This document shows, piece after piece, positions 24,801-36,800 of a DNA stretch of 64,000 bases. The notes under the pieces are model-generated. The model had not been told where the DNA came from and made no database searches. It saw only the letters and a program-made list of their open reading frames with translations. The translations under genes were made by a program, and so were the position numbers. The DNA is from Nematopogon swammerdamellus (taxonomy: Eukaryota; Arthropoda; Insecta; Lepidoptera; Adelidae), in assembly GCA_946902875.1 (NCBI GenBank), contig OX336350.1:19830048-19894047 (forward strand). The letters run 5' to 3'. Position 1 is the stretch's first letter, and every line of letters starts with the position of its first letter.

Positions 24801-27800
24801 GCATGTAGGTAAATTGCAAACACTTAAATTTAAATGACTCGGGATGATGATGATGATGAGGGGACTGGACTAGGTCATTCCACTACCTAGACCTAGACAG
24901 CACCTCCCCATACTCACTGTACATCGAGTTTTTATAACAATTTACAATTTTTGTATGAAAAAAAAAAGTATGGAATTTCGATTTGAGTGATAAGGATTTT
25001 TTCTTCTAATAATAGTTTGTCAGCCTCGATAGCTCAGTGGTGCAGACAGTCAACTGTCGCTATTGAATGTTAAGCAACGCTGGGTGCGGTCAGTACTTGG
25101 ATGGGTGACCGCTGACCGTTGGAGGCTGACCGAGGTTCGGATTCCTCGTAAAACTGTAGGTCCCTTCCCTCCTAATCTTACTTGGTGGTAGGGTTTAACC
25201 CGCCCGGGTTGGTACCACCGCACTGAATGAAACGTCGGTCCAAAACGGCTATGTAAATAGTTTGTGTTTTCCGACCAGTTCAGTGTAGCCGGCACGATCA
25301 AAGGGGGAAGCAACTGACATGGCACCTAGTTCACCCGGTGTTATGGGCTGACATCACGGACGTTGTAGGTGATGTAGCCAACAGTGTCAGTTTCCATAAA
25401 AAAAAAAAATAATGAGTACTTTCTATTCCTGAAGTTTCTCGAGCCCATCCTGAAACACCCTGTATAAGGATATCGTGGGGCCCCTGACCTACTTTATTGT
25501 AATTGAAGATTCGTCTTTTGTGCGAGTAGGGTCCATCAAATATATTTATGTAATGAGGATCTCTATCTGTCTCTATGTGTACATATTTTTTTCTGCACGT
25601 GATGATAGCCTATGATAAAAAAGAAACGATGAAGATATTTATTAGTAACTAGCTTCGCTCGGGTGAAATTCGTATTAAATTCCAAATTCCAAATATTTTA
25701 TTGAAAATTTTAACAAATTATTTTTTTTTTTTTTTTATGGAAACTGACACTGTTGGCTACATCACCTACAACATGCGTGATGTCAGCCCATAACACCGGG
25801 TGAACTGGTGCCACGTCAGTGCTTGCTTCCCTTCGGTCGTGCCGGCTACACTGAACTGGACGGAAAACACAAACTATTTACATAGCCGTTTCGACCGACC
25901 TTTCATTCAGTGCGGTGGTTACAACCCGGGCGGGTTAAACCCTACCACCTAGTAATATAAGAAGGGAGTCATATCCCTTAGTCGCCTTTTACGACATACA
26001 CGGGGAGAGATGCAGTGGGGCTATTCTTTTAAAGTACCGGCCCCACACGGTATAAAAAATACAACATACATGTGTTTATTATACTCGTTTATCTTATCTA
26101 AGTAATTTACTAGAATTTTAAAATTATGTGTATATAGCTATGCTCGAAGAAGGCACTAGACTTTCGTTCGTGTTGCTTATTCTTCGATAAAAAAAGAAAA
26201 AATTAAGTAAACCCGGTTTGTATATATTGTAAATTCGATTTGTATGAGAGCCACATCATAGCGTAACCGAAACTGAATTTTAATTGGCCTATCCTATGTC
26301 ACGTATAGTTAAATGTGCTTGCACTAAATATCGAATTCAGATGATCAGTTTAAGAGTTATGGAGGAACATACGGACATACGGAAAATATTTCTAAAAATC
26401 GTCAATTTAGTTTCATTATCAATCATACACAGAGCCTACAAACGCAATATATATCATATAACAATTTTAACTTACTCCATGACCATCCCTTATAGATTTA
26501 TTATTAGTATTGATATTGGTACCGTGTGGGGCCGGTACTTAAAAAGAATAGCCCCACTGCATCCCTCTCCGTGCATGTCGTAAGAGGCGACTAAGGGATA
26601 AGGACAAGATACTGCGCTAAAGGGCGACAGGTTAGCCACTTCTCACCTTGGCGCAGTCTTTCCACCTAGTCATGCAGCAGGTGGGTTCTTCGTGTCTTAC
26701 TTGCTGCTTGATAGTTGTCTTGTCCGTATACTGTGCTAAACGTGGTGGTCGGTGTTGTGCTGTAATTTAACAGAGTCCTTATAGCACAACACCGATTACT
26801 CTGCTTACCTTGATTGTCGGGATACAGCGTGTAGTATGTACGTATGTATGTATTGATATTGATGATTGATATCACATTTTCGGTGTCATGTCGTTTTAAT
26901 TTAAAGTGTTTAACCATTTAAGAACTTCTTAGTTTTCGTTTATGACTTGTTTTGTTCTTAATATTGCAAACACGTGAAGCTTCGTTGAAGACGACCTATC
27001 AACTATTTGTGTTTTTGCAGACATTCCCGAGCCACCGCCGCCGCCGCCAGAAGAGCCACCTTGTCGGTCGCGCAAGTAAGGAGTAAAGATTGCAGATATG
27101 AAAAAAACTGTATGACAATAAAACTGTATGACAATAAAACTGTATGACAATAAAGGTGTACGTACAGGTTTATGTTGAAGTTGTATTTCCTTTGGCCTCA
27201 CACATTTTCAAGTTCCCTTTATTGATGTTTTCTTATACTTTTACCCGACTGCGTGAAGCAAAAAGGAGGGTAATGTTTTTCCAGTGTATGTATTTTTTTT
27301 TATGGAAACTGACACGTTTGGCTACATCACCTACAACATCCGTGATGTCAGCCCATAACACCGGGTGAACTAGGAGTTTGACTTTACTTTTTAGAGTATG
27401 TAGGTACAATTACAGATTTACCGAGTTCATTTTGGAATGTTTCGTATATAGCTAAAAAAAATTATAACACCCGACTGCTAAAAAAATTAAGGAAACAATG
27501 AAAGATCAGTAGAGAGATCTGTAGTCGTCCTTTCTGTCTATTCGAATACAACTACCGACTACAGCATTTCCTACTGATCTTTCCTTGTTTCCTTAATTTT
27601 TTTAGCAGTCCAGTTTCATAATTATTTTATTTTATCTTTTTATTTTCGAGCTCTTGACTTCTTGACAATGATACCCCAACCGATGGGGTTAGAAGTAAAA
27701 CTATAGTTTGACAAGATGGCGCCTGGCGGCCGCCATTTTGAATTTTGTTTTTTTTTTAGCACTTCCACATAATATGTTCCAGCGGTTCCAGGGTTTACCG

Positions 27801-30800
27801 GTTCTGTGGAGGAAGGATCTGCAGAACCGATTGGTACGCATCAGGGGTAAGTCCAGCGTATAGGGATGCAATCCCTGCCCAGTGCGCGTTGTACGGAGGT
27901 GGAAAGGGGACGCCGGAATCGCGTTAAACAGCTCTTCTGAGTACACCCCGTGGAATAGGCTATTGAATACTCTTAGTGTTCTAGTTTTTTTTTATAGATA
28001 GCGCGACATGTGGCATCGTTTCACCTACAAGTAGGTGTCTAACGACGCCCATGGACATTCTGTGATGCACGGGTATTGCGAATGTCATGCCGGCCTGACA
28101 GGAGCCTTTTCACGCCCCTTTTGAAAAACCCCAGGCTGTACTTGGGAGGAAATAGATGGGCAGTGAGTGCGTTCCACATTTTCCCGGTTCTGTGAATAAA
28201 AGACCTACACAACCAGAAGTGGTGCAACAGTAGGACAGTAGAACAGTAGGATTAGAAGTGGATCGACTAGCTGACCTCTAACTTCGCTGTCCAAGTCGAT
28301 GAGCACGAACACGGAGAGCAGCGTCTTGCCCAGCTCCGACTGGCGCTCGATGTCGGCGTCGCGGTGCCCGATGGTCCAGCTGTAGAGGATGTCGTCCACG
28401 CAGCGGTCGAGCACGGGGCACTGCCACAGGTGGCAGATTCGCCCTGTCAGCACGCGCACCTGCCCGCCGACGCGCCGCCATCTTGCTATTACTATATTTA
28501 TATTATAAGAGCGACGACGACGTGTGGAACTCTAGAACGATAAAAAAGGTATGGACGCCGGACTGTCAAATGCTTGTATGAGAACTAGCGTCGCCGAGTT
28601 GCGGGGAGCGGAGTGTACTTACCGATGATAAGATATTCCACTATTGTGCACACTAAACTTGGCTGTAGTGTTTTTACACGTAAACACAGAGCATGCGGGC
28701 ACTTTAAAAAGGTTTTTGCGAACGCGGCCGATGACAGACTGACGGGCCAGCGCGCGACCGTCCATACGAAACAAGCATGCTTTTGCTTATATCGTGTTAC
28801 GCTGGCGAGGATAGGGTTCGGAGTCCATACCTTTTTTATCGTTCTAGGTGGAACTTTTCCAACCACGAGATAAGTACCGTGTGGGGCCGGTACTTTAAAA
28901 GAATAGCCTCACTGCATCTCTCCCCGTGTATGTCGTAAAAGGCGACTAAGGGATATGCCTCCCTTCTTATATTACTAGGTGGTAGGGTTTAACCCGCCCG
29001 GGTTGGTGCCACCGCACTGAAAGAAAGGTCGGTCGAAACGGCTATGTAAATAGTTTGTGTTTTCCGTCCAGTTCAGTGTAGCCGGCACGACCAAAGGGAA
29101 GCACTGACGTGGCACCAAGTTCACCCGGTGTTATGGGCTGACATAACGGATGTTGTAGGTGATGTAGCCAACCGTGTCAGTTTCCATAAAAAAAAAACCT
29201 CACCTTCACTTGCGTCCACCGTCTTATAATATAAATATTACATACTATATTTATATTATAAGAGCGACGACGTGTGGAACTTTTCCAACCACGAGATAAG
29301 TGCGGGAACACTAGACCCTGGTCCCTAGCTAGATTCTACGGCCTCTAGATCCTATCAGTCATCAGTCAGTCAGTCGGCGTGGAAGCGTCCACCGTCTTAT
29401 AATATAAATATGACTATATTTATATTATAAGAGCGACGTGTGGAACTTTTCCAACCACGAGATAAGTGCGGGAACACTAGACCCTGGTCCCTAGCTAGAT
29501 TCTACGGTCTCTAGATCCTATCAGTCAGTCAGTCAGTCATTCAGCGTGAAAGCGTCCACCGTCTTATAATATAAATATTACATACTATATTTATATTATA
29601 AGAGCGACGACGTGTGGAACTTTTCCAACCACGAGATAAGTGCGGGAACACTAGACCCTGGTCCCTAGCTAGATTCTACGGTCTCTAGATCCTATCAGTC
29701 AGTCAGTCAGTCATTCAGCGTGAAAGCGTCCACCGTCTTATAATATAAATATTACATACTATATTTATATTATAAGAGCGACGACGTGTGGAACTTTTCC
29801 AACCACGAGATAAGTGCGGGAACACTAGACCCTGGTCCCTAGCTAGATTCTACGGTCTCTAGATCCTATCAGTCAGTCAGTCAGTCATTCAGCGTGAAAG
29901 CGTCCACCGTCTTATAATATAAATATTACATACTATATTTATATTATAAGAGCGACGACGTGTGGAACTTTTCCAACCACGAGATAAGTGCGGGAACACT
30001 AGACCCTGGTCCCTAGCTAGATTCTACGGCCTCTAGATCCTATCAGCCATCAGTCAGTCAGTCGGCGTGAAAGCGTCCACCGTCTTATAATATAAATATG
30101 ACTAAGTATATTTATATTATAAGAGCGACGTGTGGAACTTTTCCAACCACGTGATAAGTGCGGGACACTAGACTCTGGTCCCTAGCTAGATTCTATAGCC
30201 TCTAGATCCTATCAGCCAGTCAGTCAGTCAGTCAGCGTGGAAGCGTCCACTGCTGAACATACGCCTCTCCAAATTCCCTCCCATTCCTCCCGGCCTTCAG
30301 CGGTACGGAACCACTGCTTTACGCCGACGTACTTGATGTCGTCGTCTAACCTGGCGGGTGGTCTTCCCACACTCCGTTTTCCTATCCACGGCCGCCATTT
30401 TAGGACACGGATACTCTAACAACGGTCGTCTCTTGGGCTAACGTGCCCAACCCACTGCCACTTGAGCTTAGCCACCCGGTGTCCAATATCGACTACTTTA
30501 GTGCGTCGGCGGATTGTCTAGTTCGTTACGCACGTAGCGATATTCCCAGCATGGCTCGCTCCATTGCTCGCTGGGCACTTTCAACCTTTGGACAAGAGTG
30601 ACCGTCAGAGTCCACCAGGTTTTTTTATGTAATCCGTAATGGGTGGCTGAGTCACAGCTGCCAAAGCACATGCTCCGTCCAGCCAATTTCACCTCCGAGA
30701 AGGTAGGAGAAACTGGAGACTATCCTTTGGATTTCTGGCTATAATGGATTAGAGGAGAACACAGCCGAGGCTGCTATGCGGCCAACTTACAGCCAGTACG

Positions 30801-33800
30801 GTGTTACCAACCCAGTCGGCAACCATTTGAGCCTACCACCTAGTAAGGGTTCTATGGTTCGACCAACTAGAAAGTTTTCTAGGCTCGTTGCAATATTGGA
30901 ATTTCGTTTGATCAAATCTGGAATATAGATCTAATATTTGATCATTTGTTACCTGATAGCTGTGGTTCTCCATGTCCTGGCTGTTAGGATCGTTCCTCAT
31001 CCTGCTGATGTGGGCGAGGTTGTCGTAGTGCTGCTGCAGGCTGTTCCCCTCGGCGCCGCTCTTGGGCCGCTCGCAGGTTATATACATCTCCGGAAGGTTG
31101 TCGTAGAATCTGGTGAGCGGTTTCTGAGTTAAATGTCGAAATGAAGTGTGTATGATGGCCGCAATGCTCGCTGAAACCGGGTGACAATACGAACACCACG
31201 AGGGTATGGTGGTTATCATGGACACAAAGAGGCGTGCTGAATATAGATGTGAAATGTTTTCAGCAAATTCGTCGTAATTCAGCCGGGATAGTCTTCTCAC
31301 CTTACTATAAGTGGTATAGTTTAACACGCCCGTGTTGGTACCACCGCACTGAATAAACTTCGGTCGAAGCAGCTATGTAAAAAGTGCATGTTAATACGAC
31401 GTTTGAAGACACCCAGGTTAAAGGATTCGGGAAACACACTCGACGGAAGACAGTTCCACAGCCTAGCGGCGCGACATAAAATCGATTTAGAGAACCGATG
31501 GGATCTCAACAGCCCAATCAATGTCAACAACAAAAGGGTGCTGAGTCTCTCTGCGACGAGTCATGCGGAGATAGGACCGGTGGCAGGGATACTAGTTCCA
31601 CCGAGCAGCGTTTTTAAGACATTTTTTTTACAAATGTGTCCCGTTTATACCCGCGCTCACTGTTCATATTTCGTAAGGCGCAATTTATCTCGATAAAAGA
31701 ACAAGATGGCTGGTGGGATTGAGCCGACAAAACGTACGCAAAATCACAGGTATAGTTACTGGGCACAACTGTCTCAAAAAGACCTCTCCACATAATGGGT
31801 CTTAGCACGAGTCAGTAAGCCTGGATACGAAATACGGCATCGTTTGTATGAGAACCGAGGTAGCCGCCAAAGGGGTGTGAAGTCTGAGGCGGGAGCGGCG
31901 CATGGAACGCCGTGATTGGCCGAGCGAGTAGGTAGCCACGTGACGCCAGTCTTCCATACGTTTGAACGGGATTCATACAATAAGTCGCTCATTGTGTCGA
32001 TTCGCGATGAAAAGATGAAACGGACTTAACAATATTTAACCCTTCTTTACATCAAGGGAATAATATAACTTTCTCTTAAATGAACAAAGGCAACGCCCCT
32101 TTCACAATTTTGCGAATTTGCAGATTTTCGCATAAACACGATAATAGTTCTAAGTTCTGAGATACCTCGGATACTTTATTATAAATCTACATCAAATTTC
32201 CAAAACAATGATATGTAAGACCTCGTACATTGGTATTATCTTATTGGAGTATTTGTTATTGGAATTTTCCAAAATTAAAAAAATAATGTTAGAAAGTCGA
32301 AAAGTTTTGTAACCAAAAAAAAAAATTATTATATTATTAACAACTATTTGCTAATTACTTAGCCAACGATATGACAAATTATATTGCAATATGACTTCGC
32401 GAAAAATTCGCGAAAATCTACCCTACCATAAAAAATTTATGAGTACCCACCTCGATATTTAATTTTTTTACGGTAAAATGAGGTTTTCCAGGCTTTGCCT
32501 TTTTTAACAAACTAACCAGCCATACCCACCTGGATATTTAATTTTTTTAGGGTAAAATGAGGTTTTCCAGGCTTTGCCTTTTTTAACAAACTAACCAGCC
32601 ATGCAGCTAGAGCCTTATAAAATGTACCATGCGTCTCTCTGTCAGTTTGACGGTGTGAATTTGTTATATAAGGGTTAATAAAATAACAAATGAAAGGCTG
32701 TGTAGTCTGTAATAGAAACATATATTTGAAACAGAACAATAATTTACTTAATTGTTTATTTATAGATCGGTATCTATATTAAAATTTTCATTTGGTAACT
32801 TTTGAACAATTGAATTAAATTTAAAAGCACAATTTACGACATTTACATTGTTACTGTTTACATTGTTGACATTTACATTGTTATTGTTGAACTAAAGAAC
32901 TAAAGAACTAACATGTGTCTCGAGAGATGGTCGCGCAACAGATGGATAGATCTCACCGAGACCTAAAGTTTGAGTACCAACACGATGGGTCTAGCACCAG
33001 TGGTTCTCGAGTTATGACCAAAACAAAAGTTCATGTGACAGATGGATAGATCTCACCGAGACCTGAAGTTTGAGTACCAACACGATGGGTCTAGCACCAG
33101 TGGTTCTCGAGTTATGACCAAAACAAAAGTTCATGTGACAGATGGATAGATCTCACCGAGACCTGAAGTTTGAGTACCAACACGATGGGTCTAGCACCAG
33201 TGGTTCTCGAGTTATGACCAAAACAATAGTTAATGTGACAGATGGATAGATCTCATCGAGACGTTCAGATTGAGTACCAACACGATGGGTCTAAGTCCAG
33301 TGGTTCTGTAGATATGACCAAAACTAATGATCACGTGACAGATGATAATTCCGACCCCTCACTCGCATGATCGCATCGCATTTCGCATTTAGATGCTAGC
33401 TAGCTAGCTAGCAGCGGAGCGCAGGCGCTATATAGCATTTAGCATTTAGCAGTACCACAGATAAATAGCACATACTTCATTGCTTTGTGCGTTCCAAAAC
33501 AAACGAACCAACAAAGTTTTACGAAGGAAACAGCAATGCTAATTAAAATTAAATGTGATTATTGCTTAGCATTTAGCATTAATTTTTATTCATCAGGGCG
33601 CTTAGCAGTGCTAAATGCTAACGGGGTATTCATTATGAATTAATTTTGTTAATGCTAAGCATAACAAGACTAATTTCCGGTAGACGCATGACCTAAAGAA
33701 ATTAATTCCTTTAGAGTCGCTCAAAAGTAAAAACCGGTAGGTACTGGTTGAATGAAAAAAGCGCGATAAACGAATATTGAACGAGGAAACCTGCTGAGGT

Positions 33801-36800
33801 TGACTAGAAGAAATGTCCTTTGGCAATAAGGCAGAATGCATGAAATATCTGTATACATTTAACATACATATTAATCAATAAACAAAAAAAATTACAAGAG
33901 CTAACTGCATCCAACACGATAGTCGACCTATGGTGGGTAAGCAGAAAAGAGCTCTCCATACATATTTACGCCGATGTTTGTTACTGAAATTCAAGCGAAA
34001 AATGCTATCAAATTGAATGAAAGTACTTACTCGTGAAAGGTGACTCCATCTGTGTTCAAGTTTGAATTTTTCGACGACTTTTTGCACCAAAGCACTGCAC
34101 AATGAGGCATTTTGTGACAGACGCGCACGTTCGCTCCGCCTGAGCGGCGGACGGAGACTAAGATCGGTCGCCAGCGCTAGACTGACGCGCTGGCGCGTGT
34201 GCGCCGACGCGCGGCTACCCCTGTCCTCCTATGTATAGCGCCTCCAGGCTTACTGACTCGTGGGTCTTAGTGACGACCCACTGTGCGCTCAATGTGGGCA
34301 GGCAGAAACCAGTGCTGACTTCGTCGGTGAGTGCACCATGTAGGTATGCAGTATCGAGATGAAAAACACTGGGAAAGGACCACTACGGCACAGCATATAT
34401 ATGGCTAAAGCAGTATGGAAACTACGTACAAAACGAACGAAACGACGCACTCACACACACGCTCGCCTCAACAAGGCCCCGAAGCGAATGTCGCAAACAA
34501 TCAGCCGCGGGTGCCGCGTCCGAGTGGTCGTGTTTGTTTTTGTTGCATGCGCCAGCCACGGACAGTCCGCGATCTTTTAGAATGCAAAAAAATTTTTACA
34601 AACGTTTTTCGACTGTTGTCTCTTTATATTAACTTTTGACAAATGTTGACAACTTTTGTCAACTTTTCTCATCTTTTGCCAACTTCTGTCACCTTTTGTC
34701 AACTTTTATCTACTGTTGTCAAGTTTTGTAAACTTTTGAGAACTTTTGCCAACTCTCGGTAACTTATGTCAACTCTTGTCAACTTTTGTCAACTTTTCTT
34801 ATCTTTTGCCAACTTCTGTCACCTTTTGTCAACTTTTATCGACTGTTGTCAACTCTTGTCAAGTTTGTAAACTTTTGAGAACTTTTGTCAACTATCGGTA
34901 ACTTATGTCAACTCTTGTCAACTTTTGTCAACTTTTCTTATCTTTACCCACTTCTGTCACCTTTTGTCAACTTTTATCGACTGTTGTCAACTCTTGTCAA
35001 TGTTTGTCAACCTTGGTCAACTTTTGTCAACTTTCGTCAATATTTGTCAACTTTTGTCATCTTTTGTCAACTTTTATCGACTGTTGTCAACTCTCGTCAA
35101 TGTTTGTCAACCTTGGTCAACTTTTGTCAACTTTCGTCAACATTTGTCAACTTTTGTCATCTTTTGTCAACTTTTATCGACTGTTGTCAACTCTTGTCAA
35201 TGTTTGTTAACCTTTGTCGGCTTTTGTCTACTTTTGTCATCTTTTGTCAACTTTTATCGACCTGTGTCAACTTTTATTGACTGTTGTCAACTATTGTCAA
35301 GTTAGTAAACTTTTGAGAACTTTTGCCAACTCTCGGTAACTTATGTCAACTCTTGTCAACTTTTCTTATCTTTGCCCACTTCTGTCACCTTTTGTCAACT
35401 TTTATCGACTGTTGTCAACTCTTGTCAATGTTTGTCAACCTTGGTCAACTTTTGTCAACTTTCGTCAACATTTGTCAACTTTTGTCATCTTTTGTCAACT
35501 TTTATCGACTGTTGTCAACTCTTGTCAATGTTTGTTAACCTTTGTCTTCTTTTGTCTACTTTTGTCATCTTTTGTCAACTTTTGTCAACTTTTATCGACC
35601 TGTGTCAACTTTTATCGACTGTTGTCAAGTCGTGTCAATGTCAAGCTAACTGTTGTCAACTGTTGTGGTTGTTTGTCAACCTTAGTCAACTTTCGTCAAC
35701 ATTTTGTCATCTTTTGTCAACGTTTGTCAACTTTTGTATACTCTTTTCGACTTTTGTGAACTTATAGCCACTTTCGTCATCTTTTGTCAACTTTTGCAAA
35801 CTTCTCTCAGCTTTTGTCAGCTTTTATCATATTTTAACCACTGTTGTCAACTTTTGTCACTTTTATGAACTTTTGTCAGCTTTTGTTAACAAGGAGTTGA
35901 CCAAATTTGACAGGAATTTACATAAGTTGACTAAAGTTGACAAACTGGACAAAGATGGGAAAAGTTGACGAAAGTTGACAAACATCTGACATAAGTTGAC
36001 AAACGTTGACAAGAGTTGACAAAAGTTCACGAAAGCTGACAAAAGTTCATAAAAGTGACAGAACTTGGCAAAAGTTGACAATAGTGGTTAAAAGTTGACA
36101 GAAGTTAGTAAAAGTTGACAAAAGATGACGAAAGTTGACAAAAGTTGACGGAAGCTGGCCTAAGTTCATAAAAGTGACAGAAGTTGGCAAAAGTTGACAA
36201 AAAATTCCGAAAGTTGACAACAGTCGTTAAAATTTTACAAAACCTGATAGAAGTTGGCAAAAATTGACAAAAGATGACGAAAGTGGCTATAAGTTAACAA
36301 AAGTCGACAAAAGCCATAAAAGTAGACAAACGTTGACGAAAGTTGACAAAAGTTGACAAAAGTTGACGAAAGTTGACCAAAGTTGAGAAACTTTGACAAG
36401 AGTTGACAACAGTCGATAAAAGTTGACAAAAGGTGACAGAAGTTGGCAAAAGTTGATAAAAGAAGACGAAAGTGGCTATAATTTCACAAAAATCGAGAAA
36501 AATAGACAAAAGTTGACAAAAGATGACAAAAGTCGACAAATGTTGACGAAAGTTGACAAAAGTTGACCAAGGTTGACAAAGATTGACAAGAGTGTTATAT
36601 ATGGTAACATGGCTTAGTAGCCAACGCCTAATATAAAATAATATGTCTAATGTCTATGTCTTTCCGTCTGTCATCTGTCTTGTCTATTCTCCATAAAAAA
36701 GTATAACGTCATCGGTGGTTCGTTCGTCGTACGTCGTCTAGTCGCTAAGAACTAAATATTGTCAGAACATTTTATACAAGTTATTATTACAAGAAATATA

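Larger units (their letters stand above)
28490..30230. repeat. 174-bp satellite array with insertions
   Basis: Units of 166-174 bp at 29274, 29440, 29614, 29788, 29962 and 30132 (by GTGGAACTTTTCCAACCACG). Each has a hairpin (CTTATAATATAAAT ... ATTTATATTATAAG) and CAGTCAGTCAGT plus GCGTGAAAGCGTCCAC, which matches the 3' tail of the LINE next to it. Interrupted by a 316-bp MITE and a SINE. Confidence 0.9.
31806..34262 (-). mobile_element. P-superfamily-like DNA transposon, copy A
   Basis: 2457 bp with perfect 20-bp terminal inverted repeats (CACGAGTCAGTAAGCCTGGA) and an 8-bp target duplication GGTCTTAG (31798-31805, 34263-34270). CA...TG ends, 8-bp duplication and a THAP-like exon fit the P superfamily. 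No transposase catalytic region was recognised, so it is probably non-autonomous. Contains four 100-bp tandem units (32941-33340) and GCATTTAGC-rich stretches. Confidence 0.87.

Noticed and set aside
25020..25130. A genuine 5S rRNA gene
   Set aside because: Only the internal part of 5S is present, followed by SINE core and poly(A).
28585..28873. Opposing ~90-codon frames
   Set aside because: They lie within the 316-bp MITE.
28874..30230. CRISPR-like array
   Set aside because: Repeats are 174-bp tandem units without variable spacers, in a eukaryotic genome.
34885..36539. Many 60-140-codon frames rich in STFVNFCQLLS-like repeats
   Set aside because: The 10-bp repeat simply lacks stops in some phases; the same peptide appears in several frames and on both strands.
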